Positions 8,365-16,347 of a stretch of 64,000 nt of DNA are shown here, piece by piece. The stretch comes from Pseudobdellovibrionaceae bacterium (GTDB lineage Bacteria; Bdellovibrionota; Bdellovibrionia; Bdellovibrionales; UBA1609): the NCBI GenBank assembly GCA_018663505.1, contig JABJQG010000052.1, positions 1-64,000 of the forward strand, read 5' to 3'. Positions within the stretch are counted from its first letter, which is position 1. Each line of letters begins with the position of its first letter. The notes beneath the pieces are model-generated. The model saw nothing but the letters and a program-made list of their open reading frames with translations, ran no database searches and had not been told where the DNA came from. A program made the position numbers and the translations under genes.

Positions 8365-8959
8365 ACCCAAGAATATTTTTCAAAATAATTCGATTACGTC
8401 GTATATCTACTTTACTAATTTTAGTACTTTTGGAAGAGGAAATTGATTTAGTGTATGCTCCTAGAATGTAACTATGTATTACTGAAGATACATCCTCTGG
8501 GGTATCTGAAAAGCTAAAAATACTTTCACGTAAGCCCGAATAGACATAACTTAATATACGCTCTTCAGCCATTTCAACAATTTCTTTTACCACCTCTTTG
8601 CTCATCTCATCATAACAACCGTGATAATATGACAATATGACAATTTGACCGGACTCTTTATATTTTAGTCCCCATTCAATTGTGCCATCAAAATGTTTGC
8701 ATAGTCTTTCAAAAGCATTATCTTTTGTTTTCATTTGAGAATCTACATACTGATAATTATCTGCTCTGACAAATTTTCTTACTTCTGAAAATAATGTTTG
8801 CTTATTTTTAAAGTGATTCAATACGGCTGTTTGTGAAATCCCACAGTTGTTTGCAATGGATTGAATACTTACATTATTAAAGCCATCAGAGCCAATGAGC
8901 TTAAGAGTATTTTCAATGATTAAGTGTTGGGTTCGCTGTCCCTTTGTGAGTTTTTCCAT
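8354..8959 (-). CDS. TetR/AcrR-family transcriptional regulator
   Basis: A typical one-domain repressor of 201 residues. The N-terminal helix-turn-helix (about 25-55) reads VSIQSIANNCGISQTAVLNHFKNKQTLF, with the recognition helix and the family YxHFxxK-type ending (LNHFKNKQTLF). The C-terminal ligand/dimer part is divergent and the inducer cannot be predicted. It is transcribed away from the three-gene envelope set at 9315-11138 across a 355-bp gap, the usual arrangement for a TetR repressor controlling its neighbour. Its 3' end overlaps the convergent hairpin at 8342-8364. Confidence 0.88.
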   Translation of the reverse strand: MEKLTKGQRTQHLIIENTLKLIGSDGFNNVSIQSIANNCGISQTAVLNHFKNKQTLFSEVRKFVRADNYQYVDSQMKTKDNAFERLCKHFDGTIEWGLKYKESGQIVILSYYHGCYDEMSKEVVKEIVEMAEERILSYVYSGLRESIFSFSDTPEDVSSVIHSYILGAYTKSISSSKSTKISKVDIRRNRIILKNILGYKG

Positions 8960-9314
8960 TGGTACAAAATATAGCAGACTTCATTAGAACTGAGGAGGAC
9001 CTTTTGTTTTTCATGAAAAATTAAAAACTATAATGAATATATTTTATACTCCCCAGACTTCAATTTATTTTCACTTTAAATCATCGAAACTAATCCAGCA
9101 CACAAAAATAAAATTAGAATTACAAAAGGAATATGATGATACATAGTGTAACGCAACTTTGAGCCTACATATAACATATTGAAAATACACATTATTTTAT
9201 AAATATGTGTTCGTTACATACGTTAAATATGAGCAATACTCTCTAATAAATTGACACATACTCACTTAATGAGAGACAAATAGTTTTCATAGATAAATCA
9301 TTAAAGGAGAGGTC
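8960..9314. promoter_or_regulatory. 355-bp divergent control region between TetR gene and envelope operon
   Basis: No gene was found in this very AT-rich stretch. It holds two candidate operator pairs: TGTAACG (9147-9153) opposite CGTTACA (9212-9218), and ACACAT (9187-9192) opposite ATGTGT (9205-9210). These are loose signals. They are noted because a TetR gene faces the region and the following gene has AAAGGAG immediately before its ATG. Confidence 0.4.
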
Positions 9315-9983
9315 ATGAAAAAATTAATTCTAATTACGCTCATTTTAACAGCAGGTGGCATAGGCTGCACAAGTCTGTCTACACTTCAAGGAGCACGAAC
9401 AACTAAAAAAGGAGAGCTCACACATACATTTGCTGCTGGTTCTTATGCAACGGAAGTCACAGCATCTGGATCATCGGGAGCTGAAGGTACCGTGGGCGAA
9501 GCCATACAGCTACCCATGTTAGAATATATGCTTCGTTATGGGGTTACTGATAGTTTTGACTTCGGTCTAAAGTCCTCCGGCACCTCCAATGGTGCAGATA
9601 TAAAATATAATCTTATGGATGGCAGTTTTGCTTTAGCACTAGGTCTCGGAGTTAATATGGTTGAGTTTACTACCACTGTATCAGTATCAGGCTCAGGCTC
9701 AGCTGAATCATCTACAAAAATCACAGATTATATTGTTCCTGTTTACATGAATTTTGATATGGGCGGAGGAAGCATGTATTTAGTGCCAAAATTAATTGCC
9801 AAAACCATATCTAAAAATGGTGTTGATGAAAACTTATCACAAAAAGGCATAACCCTAGGTTACCAGTTCAATAAGGAAAAAGGATTTTTTCTAGAATACA
9901 ATATGGTCACCTGGTCTGAAGATGTAAGCGGAACATCAAAAAGCTATACCATCGCACAACCTGCATTGGGCTATGTTTGGTAA
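9315..9983 (+). CDS. Predicted outer-membrane beta-barrel lipoprotein
   Basis: MKKLILITLILTAGG is a lipoprotein-type signal ending at a Cys (GIGC, residue 18; the lipobox is slightly atypical). The mature part is rich in Gly/Ser/Thr with alternating beta-strand pattern (YMLRYGVTDSFDFGLK, IVPVYMNFDMGG, LGYQFNKEKGFFLEY) and ends with an aromatic residue (GYVW), all consistent with a small outer-membrane barrel. I recognise no specific family. It is first in a three-gene set (9315, 10037, 10716) divergent from TetR. SD AAAGGAG. Function unknown. Confidence 0.75.
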   Translation: MKKLILITLILTAGGIGCTSLSTLQGARTTKKGELTHTFAAGSYATEVTASGSSGAEGTVGEAIQLPMLEYMLRYGVTDSFDFGLKSSGTSNGADIKYNLMDGSFALALGLGVNMVEFTTTVSVSGSGSAESSTKITDYIVPVYMNFDMGGGSMYLVPKLIAKTISKNGVDENLSQKGITLGYQFNKEKGFFLEYNMVTWSEDVSGTSKSYTIAQPALGYVW

Positions 9984-10036
9984 TCTAAAAAAAATAAAAT
10001 ATTTAAACACAACAAACAAAATAACAGGGGATATAA

Positions 10037-10705
10037 ATGAAAAATACAATAATTGCACTAACTATAGTGTTCACCAGCTTTACAGGGGTTCAAGCTGAAA
10101 CCGAAGAAGCTAATCAAAACAAAGAGTCAGTGACTCAAAACCAAAGCTACAAAATTATTCCGTATATTGGGTCTTCAAGCCTAACATTATCAGGGTCTGG
10201 TTTAGATGGTACTTCTGGTGATGGTAATGTATTAGGAGTCACCGTTTCTAATAGTTTTGATGTGGCTGACACAGAGTTTGAAGCCGGCTTGTTGCTTATT
10301 GAGTCCGAGTCATACAACTACAAGTTTGTTAATTTTAACTTTCTTAAAGAATCAAACACCATGAAACACATAGCTATTCCTCTAACTGCAAAATATAATT
10401 TTTGGCAGTATGACGAATCATCTAAGGTTTATGCTAAGGGAGGATTAACACCTATGATCCTTACAAGTGCTAAAAGTGAAGTTACTAACTGGGGAAAACC
10501 AGTACAATCTTCAGACTTAAAAAGCTCCATGAACACAGTGGATGCTCATTTAAATATGGGGCTTGGATACACCTATCAATATAATGAGAGTCTAGAATTT
10601 ATTGCAGAAGGTATCTACAACCAAGGTTTATTAAATGTATTAAAAAACGGAAGTGCAAAGGTCAGTGGAATGACCTGGAATGCTGCTGTAAGTGTTAAAC
10701 TATAA
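10037..10705 (+). CDS. Predicted outer-membrane beta-barrel protein
   Basis: A cleavable signal peptide (1-20, ending VQA) is followed by a Glu/Gln/Asn-rich segment and then about 190 residues with the alternating pattern of an 8-stranded OmpA/OmpW-like barrel (YKIIPYIGSSSLTLSG, LTAKYNFWQYDESSKVYAKGGLTPM, LNMGLGYTYQYNESLEFIAEG, ending AAVSVKL). SD AGGGGATATAA. It sits 53 nt after the previous gene with no terminator between, so co-transcription is likely. The exact family is not recognised. Confidence 0.78.
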   Translation: MKNTIIALTIVFTSFTGVQAETEEANQNKESVTQNQSYKIIPYIGSSSLTLSGSGLDGTSGDGNVLGVTVSNSFDVADTEFEAGLLLIESESYNYKFVNFNFLKESNTMKHIAIPLTAKYNFWQYDESSKVYAKGGLTPMILTSAKSEVTNWGKPVQSSDLKSSMNTVDAHLNMGLGYTYQYNESLEFIAEGIYNQGLLNVLKNGSAKVSGMTWNAAVSVKL

Positions 10706-10715
10706 GGGGAAATCA

Positions 10716-11138
10716 ATGAAAAAAATAATATTATTTGTTAGTGCTACCAGCTTACTCATAGGTTGCCAAGCTATGCCCTACAAACCATATGCCAGAAATG
10801 TAAAACTAAGTCCCAAAAAAGGGGGCGTAGTGGCAATGAATACTGAATACCGCGACGAGGACAGAGATAAAGCTTCATCCATTATGAAACGTAATTGCCT
10901 AGGTGAATACGATATTCTTGAGGAAGGCGAAGTGATTACCGGTACAACAACATCATCTAACACTGATAATTATAAACGTAGTAACCACAAAGTGGGATCT
11001 ATTTTTGGATTACCAGTTGTTAATTCTGGTGGCCAAGGGTCAAACAGCCGCGCCACAACTGTACAAAACAAAGAATGGCAAATTAGATATAAATGTCTAA
11101 ATGTTGCAAAAGGTAAATCTAAAAAAAGAGTTCGATAA
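10716..11138 (+). CDS. Small exported lipoprotein
   Basis: The longest open frame starts at 10692, inside the previous gene. I choose ATG 10716 because AAGGGGA lies just before it and because the protein then begins with a textbook lipoprotein signal, MKKIILFVSATSLLIGC (Cys 17). The mature part is basic and Ser/Thr/Asn-rich (ITGTTTSSNTDNYKRSNHK) with an internal Cys pair (RNCLG and RYKCL). No family is recognised. Last gene of the three-gene envelope set and followed by a strong hairpin. Confidence 0.75.
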   Translation: MKKIILFVSATSLLIGCQAMPYKPYARNVKLSPKKGGVVAMNTEYRDEDRDKASSIMKRNCLGEYDILEEGEVITGTTTSSNTDNYKRSNHKVGSIFGLPVVNSGGQGSNSRATTVQNKEWQIRYKCLNVAKGKSKKRVR

Positions 11139-11145
11139 AATTCCC

Positions 11146-11198
11146 ATATTGGTAGTGCTGTTCTCCGTTACTTACACCCCCGCACTACCAATATTTTA
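11146..11198 (+). terminator. Long-stem terminator ending the envelope operon
   Basis: A perfect 13-bp stem, ATATTGGTAGTGC (11146-11158) with its complement at 11182-11194, encloses a 23-nt loop and is followed by TTTTAAAAA. It lies immediately after the small lipoprotein stop. Confidence 0.8.
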
Positions 11199-11336
11199 AA
11201 AACAATTTCAAATCTAGACATTGCTGTTTTTAAATTTATCAGTTACTTAATCCTTACAAATTACTAAAAAATATCAAACGGGAATAGGTGGAAGAAACAC
11301 ACTTTTAACCAGCATTAAATCTCATTTTTGCTCAAA

Positions 11337-11354
11337 CCTGGCACCCTCTATGCA
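11337..11354 (+). promoter_or_regulatory. Sigma-54-like -24/-12 promoter motif
   Basis: CCTGGCAC (GG at 11340-11341) and ATGCA (GC at 11352-11353) have the exact GG-N10-GC spacing of sigma-54 promoters. The motif overlaps the first ATG of the following gene, which would put the transcript start near 11365 and favour a later start codon (ATG 11368). A sigma-54 activator is encoded in this window. It is a single unverified match. Confidence 0.35.
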
Positions 11355-12828
11355 AGCTAAAACTAGGATGCTAACAAACAATAGACACAGACATTTTAAG
11401 ATTAAGTTCCTGACAAATATTGTCTCTTTGTTGAGTATTCTAACAGTAAATCCAAATAGCAAGGCGGGAGTACTTACCGCAATTATGCCTAAAATAGAAA
11501 AATATTCTCCAAACAAAAAGAAAAATTGTTATAACTTGTTTTCTCCAAGCATGAGTTTTGACGCCTACTCTTGGAGAGGTATAACAAATGAGAGTTCTAG
11601 TTATGGCGTCGATTCCATTGAGCTAAATGGCCTATCTAAGGCAAAAGAAATTACACATAAAATAATTAGGCGATGGGTAAGAGAGAGAAATTACAGTAAA
11701 GAGGAAACTGATCATCTTTTGAAAATCAATGATTCACTAGACCCCATGAGAACCAACTTCTTCTCATACGAAGACTCAAAAGGACATTTTAATGCAATCA
11801 GACTGTTTGATGGGTCCACTGTTCCCCTTCAATATGGGAACCGTTGGAACGCAGTCTCTAAACAAACGGCTAAGCTTCCTTTTGAGGATGATCTTATTTT
11901 ACAAGGTTACCGGTTTCCGGAACGAATTTTAGAAGAAAAAACTGGTGAAAATCAATACCTATTAACAATTGGCTCCTTAAATGTGGATCGTTTTTATGAG
12001 CATGGTTTTGACAACCTTCTTAGGCATATTTCCCATTTATATATAGATCGAAATTATAATTCCATGCAATATCAATTAAAAAAAAGTTTAAGCCTTATAG
12101 ATAAAGTGAATCCAACAGTATATCTAATTTGTAGTGGGTTACATGTAAAACTATATGAGAAGTACGGATTTCAAACTGTACATCATCATAATTCTGAGAA
12201 AAAAGTAACTACCTCTGAGCAACTTTATTTAATGAAAGCCACAGCAAAAGATATTCTCATAAATTATTTTCCTAAGCCCATTGCCCCGTCAAAAAGAGGC
12301 TCCACAACAAACTGGGACGAGAACACCTATATGCAGCAAGTGGGTCAAATGCGGGGCTACTTTGATGGACTTAAAAAAAGAAAACATGATTTTAGTAACC
12401 AAGATAATCATATTATTGAAAAGTTTAAACTGAGCAGCAAGCTCTTGCTTATCAAAGAAACTGAGAAGTTATTTGAAGATGGACCCATGGGAGGGCTTTT
12501 AAATGCATTTGGCCTAAAGGACACTATACAGAGTCAATTTTCACAATCAGTTTACAAAGAATTTTTTGAAAATCTATATGTTTTTATGGTTTCAGCTTAC
12601 AATGAGCTTCCAATTCAAACGAAAAATGAATTAAATATAGACCAAGCTCTTATATTTTATGAGCTATTATTAGTGATGGTAAATAACTCTTCTCATGAAT
12701 CTGCCATGGAGGCTTTTGAATATTCCAACCAAATGAAACCTAGCTTAAAGCTTTGGGATAAATACGAGCTCAGCGATGCTCTTAGACAATACAGCCACAT
12801 ACTCGGTAATTTAGATGGAAACCACTAG
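11350..12828 (+). CDS. Secreted protein of unknown function with GNAT-like segment
   Basis: 492 aa from the first ATG. ATG 11368 (residue 7) is an alternative and would fit the sigma-54-like motif. A signal peptide is likely (FLTNIVSLLSILTVNPNSKA). The mature start, AIMPKIEKYSPNKKKNCYNLF, resembles that of the 26205-27452 protein, as do LFDGST and the later PER..E.....SL block. Around residues 215-290 the pattern ILTIGSLNVD, then HVKLYEKYGFQTV, resembles the end of a GNAT N-acyltransferase fold (chain-neighbour LYEKYGF). No acetyl-CoA loop (Q/RxxGxG/A) is obvious. It overlaps the convergent recO stop by 4 bases. Function unknown. Confidence 0.7.
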   Translation: MQAKTRMLTNNRHRHFKIKFLTNIVSLLSILTVNPNSKAGVLTAIMPKIEKYSPNKKKNCYNLFSPSMSFDAYSWRGITNESSSYGVDSIELNGLSKAKEITHKIIRRWVRERNYSKEETDHLLKINDSLDPMRTNFFSYEDSKGHFNAIRLFDGSTVPLQYGNRWNAVSKQTAKLPFEDDLILQGYRFPERILEEKTGENQYLLTIGSLNVDRFYEHGFDNLLRHISHLYIDRNYNSMQYQLKKSLSLIDKVNPTVYLICSGLHVKLYEKYGFQTVHHHNSEKKVTTSEQLYLMKATAKDILINYFPKPIAPSKRGSTTNWDENTYMQQVGQMRGYFDGLKKRKHDFSNQDNHIIEKFKLSSKLLLIKETEKLFEDGPMGGLLNAFGLKDTIQSQFSQSVYKEFFENLYVFMVSAYNELPIQTKNELNIDQALIFYELLLVMVNNSSHESAMEAFEYSNQMKPSLKLWDKYELSDALRQYSHILGNLDGNH

Positions 12829-13394
12829 AGCTCGCTTAATAGAGTACCTACAGATAAACTGCTCTCAATCTTGAGCTCATCCACTTTTCGTATAGAGTGA
12901 GACAGTATTTGCTCATTATACAACTTTGGTGGAAGAACCCCTAGATGGTAAAGTAATTTCATTTCAAAAGATGATTTGAGCAACCTTAAATTTTTTACTT
13001 CTTCTGCAGCTAAAAGACTATTTCCCAGAAGTTTATACAATACATGTGAGTCCAAATTTCCTTCAAAGCTTACTTTATCTAACATTTTTAAAAAATAAAA
13101 AACTAAATCTAAACGATCATAATCTGTTCGTAGAGCATCGAAGCTTTTAAGTAAAGTGGCCTCGTTTAAAAAATAAAGTGTAGACTCATCCTGGCTCGTA
13201 TTTTTAAGTTTATATACAAATTGGATTAAATTAATAGGCTCTAACACTCCCCCACCAAAGCGCTTTTTACTATTTCTAGCCCCTTTAGCAATAAGAAACA
13301 ACTTCTGTCCATCTTCTGTGAGCACACTTAGGATTAAATCAGAATCCGAGTACTTACTCACTTTTAAAATAATGGCTTTTGTCTTTACCTGCAT
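12825..13394 (-). CDS. recO: DNA repair protein RecO
   Basis: Mediator of RecF-pathway recombination that anneals ssDNA and loads RecA together with RecR. The N-terminal OB-fold is clear: KAIILKVSKYSDSDLILSVLTEDG, then LFLIAKGARNSKKRFGG and LEPINLIQFVYK. The helical C-terminal domain follows (LLYHLGVLPP). At 189 aa it is shorter than the usual ~240, and the zinc-type Cys cluster seen in some RecO proteins is missing. Last gene of the nuo minus-strand group, after a 63-bp gap. It overlaps the convergent secreted-protein gene by 4 bases. Confidence 0.88.
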   Translation of the reverse strand: MQVKTKAIILKVSKYSDSDLILSVLTEDGQKLFLIAKGARNSKKRFGGGVLEPINLIQFVYKLKNTSQDESTLYFLNEATLLKSFDALRTDYDRLDLVFYFLKMLDKVSFEGNLDSHVLYKLLGNSLLAAEEVKNLRLLKSSFEMKLLYHLGVLPPKLYNEQILSHSIRKVDELKIESSLSVGTLLSEL

Positions 13395-13457
13395 AATTTA
13401 ATTCTTTATTACATCAATGTTAACGAGTTTATTAAATATTACAGATGTTTATAATAC

Positions 13458-14816
13458 CTAAAGTATATACATAAAGCAGACTATAACTAATATTAAGGCT
13501 GTAATTTCAGCTACCATATTAAAAACAGGAATTATATTCAGAGCAGCTTCTTTCCCCAGTGGATTCATTCCAAAAGGAATCACTCCACCTAAAACCGAAG
13601 ACAACATAACCTGTAGAAATAAAACCAAAGAAATAGATATGGTTAATTGAATGTCGCTAGAAGCCCAATAGCCCAATCCAAGGGTCATAAAAGATACCAG
13701 AGTGGAAACAATAAATGCTAAAATTAACTCCTTCAAAAAATATGTTTTAAATTGACCACGATTTAGCTTGGACCCAATAATTGCACTCACAATAATAGTT
13801 GAGGTTTGATTACCAACGGTGGCTCCAACTGAAAGCACCAAAGGTAAAAAGCCTATAACCCCCCAAAGACCTAGCCAAGATTCATTGGCACCAATATCAG
13901 CTTTAATGTAAGAAACTAAAGCCAAACTTAAGATGCCACCAAAATATGAAAATACTATCCAAGGTGCTCTTGCCTTAAAATGCTCAAGTACGGATGCTGA
14001 AACCTCAAGCCCGGCCTGACCCATTGCTAAAAGATCCTCTTCCGCTTCCTCTCTAATAACATCAATAACATCATCCACAGTAATCACACCTTCAAGATGA
14101 TTATTGCCATTAACAACTGGGATAGACAGAAAGTCATAGCGCTCAACAATTCTTGCCACCTCTGTTTGTGACATATCTAATGGTACTGATATTACATCCG
14201 AAGACATAATGTCTTTTAAAATTTCAGTTTTGCGAGATAAAAGGAGTTGCTTTAAGCTTAATACCCCTAAAAGGTTCTCATTTTCATTAATGATATAAAT
14301 ATAAAATAAAATCGGAACATCATCCTCTTCTACCTGAATAGCCTGAATTGCCTGTTCTACAGTGAGGTCCTCACCTAAGGGTAAAAAGTTTGTACCCATC
14401 AAACCCCCTGCAGAATCTTCGGGGTAACTTAACAAATCGGCAACTTCATCCGAATCTTCCAAATCCATCTGGGATAGAATTTTAGAAGACTCCTCCTCTG
14501 ATAGCTCGCCCAGAAGATCGGCAGCATCATCCGACTCCATTAATCCAACTAATTTTGATACCATTTCGTGATCAAGAGCAGAAAGTAATTTTTTCTGGGT
14601 TTCAGAATCAAAATGACTTAGTATTTCGGCCCTATTTTCTAAAGAGGGCTCCATTTCAAAAAGCTCAAGTTGTTGTTTACCAGAAAAAGCCTCCAGTATT
14701 AATGCAATATCTGCAGTATGTGTTTTTACAAAAATTTTCTGAATATTAGTTTTAGCACCACGGCTTGATAGTTTCTTTATAGTTGAAATTAATAAATTAA
14801 TACGTTCATCACTCAT
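13458..14816 (-). CDS. mgtE: MgtE-family divalent cation transporter/channel (divergent)
   Basis: Domain order is that of MgtE: N-terminal superhelical domain (about 1-125, DAADLLGELSEEESSKIL), two CBS domains (about 130-255, MSSDVISVPLDMSQTEVARI), then five membrane helices (about 275-450). Membrane motifs: GATVGNQTSTIIVSAIIG and IPFGMNPLGKEAALN. Family members normally have an acidic residue in this last motif (DPA) and another about 14 residues on in TM5. Here these positions read Asn and Phe/Asn, so ion handling may differ. The start was moved to ATG 14816, with GAGGAATT upstream, giving 452 aa and an 8-base overlap with the preceding flippase-like gene. Confidence 0.88.
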   Translation of the reverse strand: MSDERINLLISTIKKLSSRGAKTNIQKIFVKTHTADIALILEAFSGKQQLELFEMEPSLENRAEILSHFDSETQKKLLSALDHEMVSKLVGLMESDDAADLLGELSEEESSKILSQMDLEDSDEVADLLSYPEDSAGGLMGTNFLPLGEDLTVEQAIQAIQVEEDDVPILFYIYIINENENLLGVLSLKQLLLSRKTEILKDIMSSDVISVPLDMSQTEVARIVERYDFLSIPVVNGNNHLEGVITVDDVIDVIREEAEEDLLAMGQAGLEVSASVLEHFKARAPWIVFSYFGGILSLALVSYIKADIGANESWLGLWGVIGFLPLVLSVGATVGNQTSTIIVSAIIGSKLNRGQFKTYFLKELILAFIVSTLVSFMTLGLGYWASSDIQLTISISLVLFLQVMLSSVLGGVIPFGMNPLGKEAALNIIPVFNMVAEITALILVIVCFMYIL

Positions 14817-15807
14817 GCAGTAATTCCTCTTCCTTAGCCGTCGAGGACTTTCTTTGAATATAAAAAATCGCCCCAATGATTCCCCATAAAATCAGTGTTA
14901 ACTGATAAGCAGTAATTACTAACTGTCCAACACTTGTGTCCACTCCAGAGAAAGCATTAAACAAATAAGCAAATGCAAATTGGCCCACACCAATTCCTGC
15001 CGGGGCAATAGGCAATGACATTACAATTAATCCAATGGGAACTGCAAAAAAATAGGTTCCTAAAGATAAGTCATCACCTCCCACATAACTCCCCACTAAA
15101 ATCATGAAGTAAGTCATTAAAATCTGAGAAACTAAACTCAAGGCCAATCCCTTTAACAAAACCCGTTTATATTCTCCATAAGAATGAAAAGCCTCATAAA
15201 GAGACGCAATTTTATCTTTTAAAGGTAATTTTTGAAAAATCGAAAAATTCAAAAAATAGGCACGTACTTTTTTTGAAAAAGTTATTGTCAGAAAGCTAAT
15301 AAAGCCAAATGTGACCATCAAAACAGAGTAAAACACACTGGTTAAGTCACTATTTGAAAAAACAAGATCGGAATATATTAGCATGGTAACAAGAGCTAAA
15401 ATAAGCATACTACCCATACCGACCAACCTATCTGCTACAACAGAGAATACAGACTTCACTCTATTCCCACTATTCTCTTTTGAAATGTAAAATGAGCGCA
15501 TTACATCGCCACCAACAGAGCTAGGAAACATATAGTTAAAAAACAAACCAATTAAAGATATTTTAAATGTATCAACTGCACTACAAGCTATACCTTGGCT
15601 TCTTAGCAAGATGGTCCATCTAAAATTATTCACAAATATACAAAATAATAGAATCAATGCCCCCAAAATAATTATAGGCACAGGAACATTATTATATAAA
15701 AGGTCAAACTGAAGGTCGCCTTTACTGACCATATAAAAAATAAGCCCTCCAGCAAAGAGAGCTTTTAATAAATAAGTAATTAAACTTTTTGCTGTGATCC
15801 CACTCAT
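14809..15807 (-). CDS. Lysylphosphatidylglycerol synthase TM-region / UPF0104-type membrane protein
   Basis: 332 aa with about eight hydrophobic helices. It matches the LPG_synthase_TM (MprF flippase/AglD-like) family pattern: N-terminal FNNFRWTILLRSQGI, then LFFNYMFPSSVGGDVMRSFY, VVADRLVGM, and the terminal helices SLPIAPAGIGVGQFAF. There is no synthase (GNAT-like) domain, so a lipid or glycolipid flippase/transport role is more likely than aminoacylation. It abuts nuoI with no gap and is coupled to mgtE by an 8-base overlap, so it is transcribed with complex I genes without an obvious functional link. Confidence 0.85.
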   Translation of the reverse strand: MSGITAKSLITYLLKALFAGGLIFYMVSKGDLQFDLLYNNVPVPIIILGALILLFCIFVNNFRWTILLRSQGIACSAVDTFKISLIGLFFNYMFPSSVGGDVMRSFYISKENSGNRVKSVFSVVADRLVGMGSMLILALVTMLIYSDLVFSNSDLTSVFYSVLMVTFGFISFLTITFSKKVRAYFLNFSIFQKLPLKDKIASLYEAFHSYGEYKRVLLKGLALSLVSQILMTYFMILVGSYVGGDDLSLGTYFFAVPIGLIVMSLPIAPAGIGVGQFAFAYLFNAFSGVDTSVGQLVITAYQLTLILWGIIGAIFYIQRKSSTAKEEELLHE

Positions 15808-16347
15808 TTAGATCCCTGCTTCGTGTCTCTCTACATCATCAACTCTAGAGGGAATGCCTCCTTCAAGCTGTGCTCTATAGGCTAGTTTTTTAATATCATA
15901 GTCAAAATTTTCTGCGGCTAAACCAGGTGTCTGCCATTCTGGGCCCATACGAATGGCGTCTACCGGACAAGCCTCTTCACAAAAACCGCAAAATACACAC
16001 CTTAATATATTAATCTCATAACTAATAGGAAATTTCTCAACAGCCTTATCATCACTTTCTGAAGCTATAATCTTAATACAACTGGCTGGGCAATAGGTGG
16101 CACATAACATACAAGCCGTACACCTTAATGACCCATCTTTTTTAACCGTTAAAATATGGTTACCTTTAAAGCGAGGACTATACTCGTACTTCTCTTCAGG
16201 ATAGTTGTATGTGCGATGAGCTAATTTATCTTTAGGATCCGGACGAGTAAAAAGATTTTTTAACATTGTTTTAAATGTGAACCTCATCCCAGACAAAATC
16301 GCAGGCATATACCATAAATCATCACTCTGTTTTTTTACTAAGCTCAT
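15808..16347 (-). CDS. nuoI: NADH-quinone oxidoreductase subunit I
   Basis: The 2x[4Fe-4S] subunit linking the peripheral arm to the quinone site. Two ferredoxin motifs are intact: CTACMLCATYCPASC and CVFCGFCEEACP (clusters N6a/N6b). Length 179 aa is normal. The N-terminal amphipathic segment (ILSGMRFTFKTMLKNLF) should dock on NuoH in the membrane. It overlaps nuoG by 4 bases. nuoH, normally between G and I, is absent here. Confidence 0.96.
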   Translation of the reverse strand: MSLVKKQSDDLWYMPAILSGMRFTFKTMLKNLFTRPDPKDKLAHRTYNYPEEKYEYSPRFKGNHILTVKKDGSLRCTACMLCATYCPASCIKIIASESDDKAVEKFPISYEINILRCVFCGFCEEACPVDAIRMGPEWQTPGLAAENFDYDIKKLAYRAQLEGGIPSRVDDVERHEAGI

